From: Arsenicicoccus sp. oral taxon 190 | GTDB taxonomy: Bacteria; Actinomycetota; Actinomycetes; Actinomycetales; Dermatophilaceae | Assembly: GCF_001189535.1 (NCBI RefSeq) | Contig: NZ_CP012070.1 | Coordinates: 1,364,001-1,428,000, forward strand | DNA length: 64,000 bases | Reading direction: 5' to 3' | Part shown: in pieces, positions 54,230-63,291 of the stretch | Position numbering within the stretch: the stretch's first letter is position 1 | Layout: each line of letters begins with the position of its first letter | Position numbers and translations under genes: made by a program | Notes under the pieces: generated by a model | What the model was told of the DNA's origin: nothing | The model's input: only the letters and a program-made list of their open reading frames with translations | Database searches by the model: none

Positions 54230-55194
54230 GAGGCTTTCTCACCAGCGGCCTCGAGTCATGGTGGCAATGACGAGGGCGGCGGCGACGATCGCGCCGATGC
54301 GGGCTGGGTCGAGGGTGATGTGCCGTAGGGCTCGGTAGTGCTTGAGGATGGCGTTGGCGCGTTCGGCCGGGGCCCGCAGGGCGCGCAGCAGTCGGTTCGT
54401 GGTGCGGGTGCCGCGGTCGAGGTTGTGGCCCTTGATCGGGGTGTGGATCCCGATCCCAGCGCCGGCGTAGCCCTTGTCCGCCAACGTGGGAAGGCCTTTC
54501 GCGGCGGCGGGGTACAGCAGGGGGAAGGCGTGGGTGCGGGCAGTGGTGATGTCGTGGGTGGACCCTGGCTCGACCGGGCTGGTCCAGATCGGGAATCCGG
54601 TGTGGTCGGTGAGGACCTGGACGTTCCCGCCGTGCGCGTGGTGCTTGCCCGAGTACCAGATGTCGTACCCCTTCACAGCGCCGTTCCCGCTGGTCGAGCG
54701 GGCAGAGCACCGGTTGGTGCGGATGAGGGTGCCGTCCAGGCAGACGAACGGCGCGGCGGTGTCGAGCTGGCCGGCAAGGACGTCTTCCAAGGTGGGGGCG
54801 CGGTCGGCGACGACGTCGATGGCCTCGTGCAGGTACCGGTACGCCGTCGCTTGGGACAGGCCGTGGTCGGCGGCGAGGCGGTGAACAGGGGTGGCGTTGA
54901 TCAGCCAGCGCAGGAACAACACGGCTTGCGTCCAGCACGTCGCGGCCCGCTGCCAGGGGCGCGCGTCGTGGACCGTGCGGTGATGCTGGAGCCACGCCGA
55001 CACGCGGCGCACGACGACGAGGGGAACGGGCAGGGTGGCACGATAGGACAGCACGCGGGGCTCGGTTCGGGCGAGGGGACAGAGGTGAAACCGAGCCTGG
55101 TCACCGGGCCCTGCCTGCGCCTATCCGACACGCCGTCCCCGCAGGTCACAGCCCTGCGGCACCGTCGAACCGCCAAGCCTGGTGAGAAATCCTC
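54230..55194 (-). mobile_element. IS5-family element, left copy
   Basis: Ends GAGGCTTTCTCACCAG (outer) and, inverted, GAGGATTTCTCACCAG (inner), i.e. ~16-bp terminal inverted repeats with one mismatch. One transposase gene fills it. Flanking trinucleotides ACT / AGT. Nearly identical to the right copy. Confidence 0.92.
54239..55054 (-). CDS. IS5-family transposase (DDE, left copy)
   Basis: A 271-residue DDE transposase of the IS5 family, DDE_Tnp_4-like (ISL2-group behaviour fits the 3-bp ANT targets). An N-terminal helix-turn-helix (VHRLAADHGLSQATAYRYL, ~55-73) is followed by catalytic Asp in FVCLDGT near 105, Asp in LADKGYAG near 192 and Glu in RAPAERANAIL near 233. GTG start. It reads GYDIWYSG near residue 130, where the right copy has His for Asp. 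Confidence 0.92.
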   Translation of the reverse strand: MLSYRATLPVPLVVVRRVSAWLQHHRTVHDARPWQRAATCWTQAVLFLRWLINATPVHRLAADHGLSQATAYRYLHEAIDVVADRAPTLEDVLAGQLDTAAPFVCLDGTLIRTNRCSARSTSGNGAVKGYDIWYSGKHHAHGGNVQVLTDHTGFPIWTSPVEPGSTHDITTARTHAFPLLYPAAAKGLPTLADKGYAGAGIGIHTPIKGHNLDRGTRTTNRLLRALRAPAERANAILKHYRALRHITLDPARIGAIVAAALVIATMTRGRW

Positions 55195-55201
55195 AGTCAA
55201 G

Positions 55202-55260
55202 GGCCGGCGCAAGCGCCGGCCAGCGGCGCGTGTCCTCGCTTCGCTGCGGGCCGCGCCGCT
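55202..55260 (-). terminator. two GC-rich hairpins after the cargo gene
   Basis: GGCCGGCGC/GCGCCGGCC (55202-55221, 2-base gap) and AGCGGCGCG/CGCGCCGCT (55222-55230 with 55252-55260). They directly follow the cargo stop at 55266 (minus strand) and likely end its transcript. Confidence 0.7.
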
Positions 55261-55265
55261 CACCC

Positions 55266-57488
55266 TCACATACCGAGACTGGCCTGAATCGCCTTTGCAG
55301 CAACTTTCGTGCCGAGTTCCACGGCAATCTCAAGCGCCTTTCCGCCTGCCCTCTTGAGACTCGCGACCACAGATGACTCGTCCTTTCCAGCTTCGATAGC
55401 TTCGATCGCGCCTTGTACGCCTAATACAGATTCAAAGTCCGCCGAACTACTGGCCATCTGCACGAGCGCAAGCTTCACACGTCCGAGTTCGGCAGCCAAC
55501 GCCGGATCGGTCGCATCGATGCTCACCCTGTGCTGGTTCACCGTATTGCCCGTTGCTTGTGCTCCCGGACCTTGAGCCAGAACCTGACTATCGTTGTTCT
55601 CGAAGTAGCCGCCTTGGTAATTCGTCACTTGTTGTCCTCCTTGAATTATGGTCATCCCAGGATTGCCTGCTTGCTGTCCAAGCCCCTGGACCAAACTCGA
55701 CAGCAAAGTAACCAACTCGCCATTTTCTGCATTATCAGTAGCCGCCAAAGCCCGCCGCGCGAGATCCAGTTGGTCACGCCGTTCGTCGAGAAGTTCGTCC
55801 CGCTGCCGCACCAACTCCTCGTTATGCGCGAAGATAGCACGCTCGATCGCGCCCTGAAACTCAGGAGCGGATTCCTCGTAGCGTCCTATTCGCTCCATCA
55901 GAATCGAATCCGTCAAGATACGCAGCGCGGTCTCTTCTTGCAGGTCGGAGAAGCTCGCAAGGTAGCTCGAAACCCGCTGTACCGTATCTGCATAGTTCTT
56001 ACCGTTCGTCCCTCGTAGTTCAGCCGTCGCGAATAGTCTGGCAAACGCAGCATCGTCAAACCGGTGCGCAACCCCGACAAATGGCCGGAGCGCCTGAAGG
56101 AAGGCGTCTGGAAGCACAACGACGGGACGCGTCCCATATTCCCTGCGAAGCACGGTCTTGTCGAATCGCCAGAACAGATAGTCGCTTGAGAGTACAAAGG
56201 ATCCAGAATAGAGAGTTCCCTTCTTTCGCGTCGGAAGCTGATTCTCCTTTGCGATCATCCACAAGATTGCGTCATGTTCGTACGTCTCATATCGCGAACT
56301 CCGCCGACGGGGGCTCTTCTTCAAGTACTCCTTGTAGTCCTCAGTAATCGTCGCCCTCAATGTCATCCGCTCGGAGTTGTCTAGCGCCTCAGGTTCTCTG
56401 AAGACCTCGATGCCAAACTCAGCGAGAAGCGCCAGCGGCGATTGGAACCGCGCACAGAACGCGGACGGCGAGATCGGCTGATTGGAGTTCAGCTGATGGA
56501 ATCGCATCTCAATACCGGATATGCGAGTCGCCTGCCAAGGCAACTTGACTAGGGCGCTGGACACTGCTCGGGACCAGGTTCGGCCAGTCAATCGACTGGT
56601 GGCGGCCTCGATGGAATTGTCCAGTTCGCGCACAGTCTTAGCGTGACAGTACAGGCTGAACGGCAACTTGTTCTGGTCAATCACACGAAACAGATCGACG
56701 CTGGCGGCGGCCAGCGGAGTGTCATGCGTGCCCAAAAGCGAGAAAAGTATGTTCGTGTCAAGGAAGATCTTGAGCTTCGGCAGCCTTGATTTCAATTCGG
56801 TCCGAATGTCTTCATCGACGGACAAAGCCATGAGATTAAAGGTGCTGTCCGCCAGTTGCGTAATATATTTCAACGCATCCGGGTCGCCTGACGAAAAGAA
56901 GCTGGCAATCGCCGCGGAATATGCAACTCGCTCAGAATCTTCCACGCCGAACTCATCGAAGATCCCGTCAAGCACCGATGACCTACTTGGCTCGACCGAT
57001 CCGCCATTCTCGACTTCGCCCCCGAGAAGGTTGACGGCGTCCAACCCATGAGCGCGAAATACCGCCGCGGCGTATTGGAGCAAGATCGCCCAAGCGTTCC
57101 CACTGTCTGGGATCGCACCCGAGATGGAAGCTATCCAGCGAGCCGAGACATCTTTTTCGATGTTGTCGGCTGCAACAAGCCGGCGCTCCGTATCTTCGCT
57201 GGCAGACTTACTCAGTCGGTATTCGTCTCGATAGGAATCTCGAATCAGATGTCCTGTTTGGACCAGTCTTGCGAGACACTCGCTTATGTCATGAAGACTC
57301 AGTTCGATGTCAAATGACTCTTGAATTGCCTCGAACCAGTCGTCAGCACTGCTCCATCGGCGCTCCGGGTAGTAGTAGACCATAACCGGAACGAGCCAAT
57401 CGAGCACCTCTTCGAGGCGATTGCTTCCCGCTACGGCGGCCACTTGGCATGTGCGCCGAAATACGCGACTCGCGGTCGTGTCAGTCAT
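55266..57488 (-). CDS. PIN-like domain protein, transposon cargo (putative defence or toxin gene)
   Basis: A 740-residue protein. Residues ~20-95 look like a winged helix (LSLHDISECLARLVQTGHLI, DEYRLS). Residues ~238-450 carry PIN-nuclease marks: IFLDTNILFSLL (first Asp ~243), TVRELDNSI (Glu ~286), YEHDAILWMI (Asp ~403) and LSSDYLFW (Asp ~434), the four acidic positions of a metal-dependent RNase. Residues ~550-600 are charged and coiled-coil-like. The tail (~611-740) has an Asn/Gly/Gln-rich stretch (NYQGGYFENNDSQ, GPGAQATGNTVNQ) and ends in an Ala/Gly-rich amphipathic helix. Codon use is unlike the neighbours. No antitoxin gene is visible, so regulation may be within the protein. Function is inferred, not proven. 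Confidence 0.75.
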   Translation of the reverse strand: MTDTTASRVFRRTCQVAAVAGSNRLEEVLDWLVPVMVYYYPERRWSSADDWFEAIQESFDIELSLHDISECLARLVQTGHLIRDSYRDEYRLSKSASEDTERRLVAADNIEKDVSARWIASISGAIPDSGNAWAILLQYAAAVFRAHGLDAVNLLGGEVENGGSVEPSRSSVLDGIFDEFGVEDSERVAYSAAIASFFSSGDPDALKYITQLADSTFNLMALSVDEDIRTELKSRLPKLKIFLDTNILFSLLGTHDTPLAAASVDLFRVIDQNKLPFSLYCHAKTVRELDNSIEAATSRLTGRTWSRAVSSALVKLPWQATRISGIEMRFHQLNSNQPISPSAFCARFQSPLALLAEFGIEVFREPEALDNSERMTLRATITEDYKEYLKKSPRRRSSRYETYEHDAILWMIAKENQLPTRKKGTLYSGSFVLSSDYLFWRFDKTVLRREYGTRPVVVLPDAFLQALRPFVGVAHRFDDAAFARLFATAELRGTNGKNYADTVQRVSSYLASFSDLQEETALRILTDSILMERIGRYEESAPEFQGAIERAIFAHNEELVRQRDELLDERRDQLDLARRALAATDNAENGELVTLLSSLVQGLGQQAGNPGMTIIQGGQQVTNYQGGYFENNDSQVLAQGPGAQATGNTVNQHRVSIDATDPALAAELGRVKLALVQMASSSADFESVLGVQGAIEAIEAGKDESSVVASLKRAGGKALEIAVELGTKVAAKAIQASLGM

Positions 57489-57536
57489 CGATACACCCTA
57501 AGCGATCCAGGTACTGATGTGCAGGAATGGCGCAAT

Positions 57537-58501
57537 GAGGATTTCTCACCAGGCTTGGCGGTTCGACGGTGCCGCAGGGCTGTGACCTGCGGGGACGGCG
57601 TGTCGGATAGGCGCAGGCAGGGCCCGGTGACCAGGCTCGGTTTCACCTCTGTCCCCTCGCCCGAACCGAGCCCCGCGTGCTGTCCTATCGTGCCACCCTG
57701 CCCGTTCCCCTCGTCGTCGTGCGCCGCGTGTCGGCGTGGCTCCAGCATCACCGCACGGTCCACGACGCGCGCCCCTGGCAGCGGGCCGCGACGTGCTGGA
57801 CGCAAGCCGTGTTGTTCCTGCGCTGGCTGATCAACGCCACCCCTGTTCACCGCCTCGCCGCCGACCACGGCCTGTCCCAAGCGACGGCGTACCGGTACCT
57901 GCACGAGGCCATCGACGTCGTCGCCGACCGCGCCCCCACCTTGGAAGACGTCCTTGCCGGCCAGCTCGACACCGCCGCGCCGTTCGTCTGCCTGGACGGC
58001 ACCCTCATCCGCACCAACCGGTGCTCTGCCCGCTCGACCAGCGGGAACGGCGCTGTGAAGGGGTACCACATCTGGTACTCGGGCAAGCACCACGCGCACG
58101 GCGGGAACGTCCAGGTCCTCACCGACCACACCGGATTCCCGATCTGGACCAGCCCGGTCGAGCCAGGGTCCACCCACGACATCACCACTGCCCGCACCCA
58201 CGCCTTCCCCCTGCTGTACCCCGCCGCCGCGAAAGGCCTTCCCACGTTGGCGGACAAGGGCTACGCCGGCGCTGGGATCGGGATCCACACCCCGATCAAG
58301 GGCCACAACCTCGACCGCGGCACCCGCACCACGAACCGACTGCTGCGCGCCCTGCGGGCCCCGGCCGAACGCGCCAACGCCATCCTCAAGCACTACCGAG
58401 CCCTACGGCACATCACCCTCGACCCAGCCCGCATCGGCGCGATCGTCGCCGCCGCCCTCGTCATTGCCACCATGACTCGAGGCCGCTGGTGAGAAAACCT
58501 C
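57537..58501 (+). mobile_element. IS5-family element, right copy
   Basis: Ends GAGGATTTCTCACCAG (inner) and inverted GAGGTTTTCTCACCAG (outer). Flanked on both sides by AAT (57534-57536 and 58502-58504), a perfect 3-bp repeat. Same length (965 bp) as the left copy. Confidence 0.92.
57677..58492 (+). CDS. IS5-family transposase (DDE, right copy)
   Basis: 271 residues, the same as the left transposase apart from GYHIWYSG instead of GYDIWYSG near residue 130; I saw no other difference by reading. All three catalytic acids (FVCLDGT, LADKGYAG, RAPAERANAIL) and the helix-turn-helix are intact, so the element should still be able to move. Start GTG at 57677. Confidence 0.92.
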   Translation: MLSYRATLPVPLVVVRRVSAWLQHHRTVHDARPWQRAATCWTQAVLFLRWLINATPVHRLAADHGLSQATAYRYLHEAIDVVADRAPTLEDVLAGQLDTAAPFVCLDGTLIRTNRCSARSTSGNGAVKGYHIWYSGKHHAHGGNVQVLTDHTGFPIWTSPVEPGSTHDITTARTHAFPLLYPAAAKGLPTLADKGYAGAGIGIHTPIKGHNLDRGTRTTNRLLRALRAPAERANAILKHYRALRHITLDPARIGAIVAAALVIATMTRGRW

Positions 58502-58844
58502 AATGCTGCTTGTCGGTGGCGCTGACCACCTGGGCGCCGGTGGCGGTGACGCCGGGGAGGGCCTGGGTGGTCCAGCGGCCGTTGCGCTGCTTCTCGACCA
58601 CGACCGGGCCGGCGGCTCCCGGGGCGCTGCGGCGGATGCCGACGACCACGACCCCGTCGCGGGCGGTGGCGGCGAGGCTGGTGGCGGCATACGACGTGGT
58701 GCGGACGGGGGTGAAGCCCGACGCGGCGGCCGCCCTGGGGGCCAGCGCCGACGGTCCGGCGAGCCGGGCGTGCGCGGCGGCGGGGGTGGCGACGGTGGCG
58801 GCCGCCAGCGTGGTGGCGGCGATCAGACGGATGGTGCGGGACAT
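58502..58844 (-). pseudogene. N-terminal part of the transposon-split secreted protein gene
   Basis: Encodes ~114 residues: a Sec signal peptide (RTIRLIAATTLAAATVATPAAAHA) with an AHA-type cleavage site near residue 26, then TSYAATSLAATARDGVVVVG and RNGRWTTQALPG. The frame stops in the transposon end two codons after the junction (DKQH*). Its C-terminal part is at 53361-54229. The protein would have been about 404 residues, exported, of unknown function. Confidence 0.8.
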
Positions 58845-58925
58845 GGCTCCCCCTGGCGAGAGGTGGCGGGCAGCCCGTTGTGGCTGCCACCCCATCCAAT
58901 ATGCCATCCGGGTGTCCCGGAACCG

Positions 58926-58946
58926 CCCGAAATGACTATTTTCGGG
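58926..58946 (-). terminator. terminator hairpin overlapping the padR stop
   Basis: CCCGAAA (58926-58932) and TTTCGGG (58940-58946) pair across 7 bases; the TAG stop of padR lies in the loop. Confidence 0.6.
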
Positions 58947-59544
58947 ATGATTCGTGCACCGGGGCGAGGGCCTGGACGTCCGGCCGGCATCCAGGATCGG
59001 CGCCGGTGTGCTGCGACCGCCGGGCGGCGCGAGCGACCCGCGCCTCGACGTGGTCGAGCCAGCGCACCTCCGACTCCGCGCCGAAGATGAGGTTCTCCAC
59101 GACCAGCAGCCAGGCCAGCTGGGTGCGATCCGGGTCGCCGGTCGTCGACGCCTTGAGGCGGGTGAGGTCGCGCAGCTGACGCATGGTCGCGGTGCGCTGG
59201 GCCTGCACGATGCGGGTGACGTCGACGCCGGGCACGGTGACCGCCAGGGCCAGCTTGATGGCCAGCTCGTTGCGGGGCGTGGACTCGCGGTCCACGGGCT
59301 CGGCCCACCACCGCTCGACCTCGGCGCGTCCCGCGTCGGTGAGGCCGTAGGTCGTGCGCCCCTCGTCGTCGTCGCCCAGCTCGACCACCAGGCCGTCGCG
59401 GTCGAGGCGGGCGAGGGTCTGGTAGACCTGCCCCACGTTGAGCGGCCACGTGCCGCCGGTGCGGGCCTCGAACTCGGCGCGCAGCTGGGCGCCATACATG
59501 GGCTGGTCGGCGAGGAGGGCGAGCAGCCCTTGGCGGATCGACAT
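58936..59544 (-). CDS. PadR family transcriptional regulator
   Basis: A 202-residue PadR protein: N-terminal winged helix (MSIRQGLLALLADQPMYGAQLRAEFE..., with NVGQVYQTLARLDRDGLV near 37 and TYGLTDAGRAEVERWW near 65) and a C-terminal helical dimer/ligand domain. PadR proteins repress multidrug or stress transporters and are released by ligand. It is the last gene of an operon with the two ABC exporter genes; paired palindromes before the first gene are its likely operators. Confidence 0.88.
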   Translation of the reverse strand: MSIRQGLLALLADQPMYGAQLRAEFEARTGGTWPLNVGQVYQTLARLDRDGLVVELGDDDEGRTTYGLTDAGRAEVERWWAEPVDRESTPRNELAIKLALAVTVPGVDVTRIVQAQRTATMRQLRDLTRLKASTTGDPDRTQLAWLLVVENLIFGAESEVRWLDHVEARVARAARRSQHTGADPGCRPDVQALAPVHESSRK

Positions 59545-59582
59545 GAGGTCTCCAGTCTCTCCCGGGTGAGGTGGGCGGGTGG

Positions 59583-62501
59583 TCAGGTGGTCCTGCGCGT
59601 CAGGACGGGGTTGCTGCGCACCACGAGCGCGGCGAGCAACGCGGCCAGCGCCGGTATGGCGAGAACCGCCACCGCCCACACGCCCCAGGGGAGCACCAGC
59701 GTGGTGACGGGCTCGGTCCCGCCCGGCACGGCACCGCGCGTGGCCTCGCGGGAGAAGGCGATGCCGGGGGCGGCCCCGACGGCGAGGCCGAGGGCGGTCC
59801 CGATGAGGGCCAGCGTGGCGGCCTGGGCCGCGGCGATGCCACGGCGCAGACGCCCGGTGGACCCGATGGCCGCGAGGGTGTCGAGGTCGCGCTGCGCCTC
59901 ACCCATGGACAGGGCGGTGGCGGTGGTGGTGGCGACGAGGATCAGCAGGGTGACGGTGCCGAGCATGAGCCAGGCGAGCTTGGCGTACTGGTCGGTGTAG
60001 CCCCGCTCCACCTCGAGGGCCCCGTCGAACATCGAGGCCTCCGGCATGACTGTGCCGACCATGGCCTTGACGACCGCGTCGCGCTGCTCCTGCGTGACGG
60101 CCTCGCCACCGGGTCCGTGAGCCACGAGGGCCCCCTGGCGCACGACGGCTCCGAGGCCCTGGACGCCGGCGGTGGTCATCACCCCCCTGCCGGAGAACGC
60201 CTCCACCCCGAGACGTCCCGACTGCTCGTGGGTCAGGGCCGACACGGGCGTCTGACGTCGGGCGCTGTCGCCCACCCAGGCTCCGGCGGTGGGCCCTTCG
60301 GCCTCCTTGAGGCCGCCCGTGACCCAGGTGATCGTGCCCGTGGTGGCCAGTCGGGCGTCCGAGACGAGGACGCCACCGCGGTCCAGGACGGACCGCTGCT
60401 CGGCCGTGACCTGCACGAGGTCGCGCAGGGCGGCGTCGTCGAGGGCGAGGACCTGCCCCCCGGGGCCCCAGAAGCCGATGCCGAGCGACGGGCACGCGTC
60501 GACCCGGTCGCCGCCGAGCAGGTCGGTCGGGCTGCAGCCGGGGACGGTGGCGACGAGCGCGCGGCTGATCGCCGGGGGACGCCACGTCGGTGGCGCGTCG
60601 ACCGGCGCGGAGTCCGGCCCCTCGGCCCGGGCCTCGGCGTGGACGACGGCACCGGGGATCGCGGCGCGGATCAGGTCCGGGGTCGCGCGGTCGGCCACAT
60701 GGGACCACAGCCAGCCGTCAGGGGCGTGGGGCCGGTAGTCCAGCCGCTGTCGCTCCGCGACGGACGCGAAGCCGATCGTCATCGCCCCGAGCAGGATGCT
60801 CCCGGCCATGATGGCCGCCACCGTCGGCGTCGCCCGACCACGCTGGCGGGCGGCGTCGCGGGTCGCCATACGGGCCGCGACGGGGAGGTGCCCGCCGAGG
60901 CGGCCGACGAGGGCCACGATGGCCGGCACGGCCATCAGGGCGCCCACGACGAGGGCGACGACGGTCAGGATGAGCAGGATGGCGATCCAGGTCTCGGCGC
61001 CGGGGTGGGCCCAGAGGTAGGCCACGACCGCGAAGACGCCGACCGCGCCGGCCGCCGCCAGGACCAGCCCGACGACCGGCACCGAGCGCCGCATCCGCCG
61101 TGGCGCGACCTGGCCGCGCAGCGCGGACACGACGTCGAGCTGGGCGAGCCCGCGCGCCGGCAGCAGGGCCGCGACGACGGCCGCGACGACGGCGCACCCG
61201 ACCACGATCGCGACGGCGGCCCACGGCACGTCGAAGGGTCCGAACAGGGCCGTCGGGGACCACCGTCGGTAGCCCCACACCCCGACGGCGCCCGCCGCGA
61301 CGCCCAGCACCGCCGCCACGGCGGAGGACACCCCGCCCAGCACCACGGCCTGGCCGAGGACGGTGCGTCGCAGCTGGGCGCGGGTCGCGCCGTTGGCGGC
61401 CGCGAGGGCGAGGGTGCGTCGTTGCCGCTGCGCGATGACCGCGAAGGCCGGCCCGGCGAGCAGGGTCGACTCGACGAGCAGGGCGGCCGCGAGGAGCGCG
61501 ACCAGCGTGAGGGTCTGGGTGCCGGAGGCGCCCGAGCCGGTGGCGCCCCGACCGATGCCGTCCGTGACCGGTGGCGGGTCGCGCAGGACCTGCCGCGACG
61601 TGAGGGCGACGCCGTGCCTGCTCGCCGCCTGCACCTCCGCCCAGGTGAGGGGGGTCGCGCGGTCGACGAGCGCCCCCTGCCACCCGGTGCCGGTGCGGTC
61701 GGGCAGCCGGATCAGCTCGGCCTCGGCGGGAGGGTCGTAGAGACGCCCGACGCCGACCCCCACGACCTGCAGGACGCGCTCGCGGCCCCCCTGCTGCGGG
61801 GCGTCCGTGGCCTGCTCGGTCACGGTGATCGTGCCGGTCGCGGGCAGGCCCTTGGCCAGGCCGGCCTCGGTGACCACGACCTCGTCGGCCGAGGCCGGCC
61901 AGCGGCCGCTCACCAGGTCGGCCTTGCCGCGGGTGACGGGCTCGCGGCCGTCGATCGCGAGGGTCTGCACGGGGCGGGTCTCCTCGCCGACGCGGACCTG
62001 GGTCGTGTAGCTCGCGACCGTGACCAGGTGGGCGCCGAGGAGGCGACCGACGGCGGTCTCGAGGTCGGCGCTGCGGGCGGCCTCGACGGCCGCCGGTGCG
62101 GGCAGGCCGGGCAGGGGCGTGGCCGGCTGGCGAGCGCAGGGTCCCGGCCCACCGCAGCTGTAGCCCGTCTGCCCCCGGGGGTCGGGCTCCAGCGCCTCGG
62201 AGGTGACGGTGGTGACGACGCCCTGCCCGGCCCCGAAGTGCACCTGCTCCGCCTCGCGGTCGTCGAGGTCCTTGGTGGCGTAGACCGTCAGCGCAGCCAC
62301 CATGAGCAGGACCGGGAGGGCGATCATCACCAGCACGAGGGCGCTGCGGCCCGGGTGGGTCCACGCGTCGCGGGCGGCGAGGCGCAGGGCCACGCGCCAG
62401 CCGGCGAGCCACTCGTCTCGCCGGGAGGCCTGCTCGGGGTCGCGGCGGGGGCCACCGCCGGCGGCGTTGCTGCCCCTGGTGGGGGTGAGGGTGGCGGTCA
62501 T
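59583..62501 (-). CDS. FtsX/MacB-type ABC transporter permease
   Basis: A 972-residue permease. One helix near residues 45-68 starts it, followed by a large exported domain, an FtsX block with helices (~300-480, QRRTLALAAANGATRAQLRR), another region with helices near 500-560, a second exported domain, and a final FtsX block (~850-965, AQRDLDTLAAIGSTGRLRRG). Such proteins do not form pores for small solutes but act with an ATPase in lipoprotein or antimicrobial-peptide export or resistance. It is coupled to the LolD/MacB-type ATPase gene 11 bp upstream. Confidence 0.88.
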   Translation of the reverse strand: MTATLTPTRGSNAAGGGPRRDPEQASRRDEWLAGWRVALRLAARDAWTHPGRSALVLVMIALPVLLMVAALTVYATKDLDDREAEQVHFGAGQGVVTTVTSEALEPDPRGQTGYSCGGPGPCARQPATPLPGLPAPAAVEAARSADLETAVGRLLGAHLVTVASYTTQVRVGEETRPVQTLAIDGREPVTRGKADLVSGRWPASADEVVVTEAGLAKGLPATGTITVTEQATDAPQQGGRERVLQVVGVGVGRLYDPPAEAELIRLPDRTGTGWQGALVDRATPLTWAEVQAASRHGVALTSRQVLRDPPPVTDGIGRGATGSGASGTQTLTLVALLAAALLVESTLLAGPAFAVIAQRQRRTLALAAANGATRAQLRRTVLGQAVVLGGVSSAVAAVLGVAAGAVGVWGYRRWSPTALFGPFDVPWAAVAIVVGCAVVAAVVAALLPARGLAQLDVVSALRGQVAPRRMRRSVPVVGLVLAAAGAVGVFAVVAYLWAHPGAETWIAILLILTVVALVVGALMAVPAIVALVGRLGGHLPVAARMATRDAARQRGRATPTVAAIMAGSILLGAMTIGFASVAERQRLDYRPHAPDGWLWSHVADRATPDLIRAAIPGAVVHAEARAEGPDSAPVDAPPTWRPPAISRALVATVPGCSPTDLLGGDRVDACPSLGIGFWGPGGQVLALDDAALRDLVQVTAEQRSVLDRGGVLVSDARLATTGTITWVTGGLKEAEGPTAGAWVGDSARRQTPVSALTHEQSGRLGVEAFSGRGVMTTAGVQGLGAVVRQGALVAHGPGGEAVTQEQRDAVVKAMVGTVMPEASMFDGALEVERGYTDQYAKLAWLMLGTVTLLILVATTTATALSMGEAQRDLDTLAAIGSTGRLRRGIAAAQAATLALIGTALGLAVGAAPGIAFSREATRGAVPGGTEPVTTLVLPWGVWAVAVLAIPALAALLAALVVRSNPVLTRRTT

Positions 62502-62512
62502 GGCCCGGCCCC

Positions 62513-63229
62513 TCACGCCTCGGCCCCGAGCAGCGACTCGGCCCGCTCGGGGGTGCCCGTGGTGTCGACGATGATGCCGTCGCGGAGGAAGACGACCCGG
62601 TCCGCCCACGCCGCGTGCCGGGCCTCGTGGGTGACGAGCAGGCCGGCCGCGCCCTGGTCGCAGCGGCGCCGCAGGATCTCCAGGATGGCCTCGCCGGTCA
62701 CCGAGTCCAGGGCGCCCGTGGGCTCGTCGGCGAGGACCAGCCGGCGGTCGCCGACGAGCGCGCGGCAGATCGCGACGCGCTGCTGCTGTCCGCCGGACAT
62801 CTGGTCGGGGTAGCGGTCGGCCAGGTCCCGGATGCCGACCTCCTCCAGCGCCGCGTGGGCCTGCCGCCGGGCGGTGCGGGGGCGGGCGCCGTCGAGCTCG
62901 AGCGGGAGCGCGACGTTCTCGGCGGCAGTGAGCGACGAGATGAGGTTGAAGTCCTGGAAGACGAAGCCGACGCTGCGCCGGCGCAGGCGGGCCAGGGCGT
63001 CCGGGCGCAGGACCGTGATGTCCACGCCCTCGATGACGACGCGCCCGGTCGTCGGTCGGTCGAGCGCACCGGCAAGGTTGAGCAGCGTCGACTTGCCCGA
63101 CCCGGAGGGGCCCATGACGGCCACCAGCTCGCCGGCCTCGATCGTCAGGGTCACCCCCTGCAGGGCATGGACGGCGGTGTCGCCGGTGCCGTGGGTGCGG
63201 TGGACGTGATCGAGCTCGAGGACGGTCAT
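62513..63229 (-). CDS. LolD/MacB-type ABC transporter ATP-binding protein
   Basis: A 238-residue ATPase: Walker A GPSGSGKST near residue 41, Q-loop VFQDFNLI, signature MSGGQQQRVAICRAL near 147, Walker B LVLADEPTGALD near 168, H-loop VTHEARHA. The VFQDFNLI-LTAAENV layout is that of the MacB/LolD/SalX group. It is the first gene of the exporter/padR operon, with an AGGAGA-type ribosome site, and its promoter region carries the twin operator. Confidence 0.92.
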   Translation of the reverse strand: MTVLELDHVHRTHGTGDTAVHALQGVTLTIEAGELVAVMGPSGSGKSTLLNLAGALDRPTTGRVVIEGVDITVLRPDALARLRRRSVGFVFQDFNLISSLTAAENVALPLELDGARPRTARRQAHAALEEVGIRDLADRYPDQMSGGQQQRVAICRALVGDRRLVLADEPTGALDSVTGEAILEILRRRCDQGAAGLLVTHEARHAAWADRVVFLRDGIIVDTTGTPERAESLLGAEA

Positions 63230-63291
63230 CGCGTCTCCTGTCGAGGTGGGGCCGGCCGGTCATCCCCCTGGTGACCGGCCGGCCGCCGACC

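Larger units (their letters stand above)
54230..58501. mobile_element. composite transposon: inverted IS5-family pair around a PIN-domain gene
   Basis: Two 965-bp IS copies, 54230-55194 and 57537-58501, lie in inverted orientation and enclose 2.34 kb. Outer flanks are ACT (54227-54229) and AAT (58502-58504), consistent with a 3-bp ANT target duplication that differs at the middle base. The element sits inside the gene for a secreted protein. The enclosed DNA is visibly richer in A+T than everything else in the window, which indicates horizontal origin. Confidence 0.9.

Noticed and set aside
55309..56347. Short plus-strand open frames in the transposon cargo, considered as an antitoxin
   Set aside because: They lie antisense within the PIN-protein gene, lack ribosome sites and show no recognisable antitoxin features.
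54227..58504. A clean target-site duplication for the whole composite element
   Set aside because: The outer trinucleotides are ACT and AAT, not identical; only the ANT pattern and the restored frame support a 3-bp duplication.
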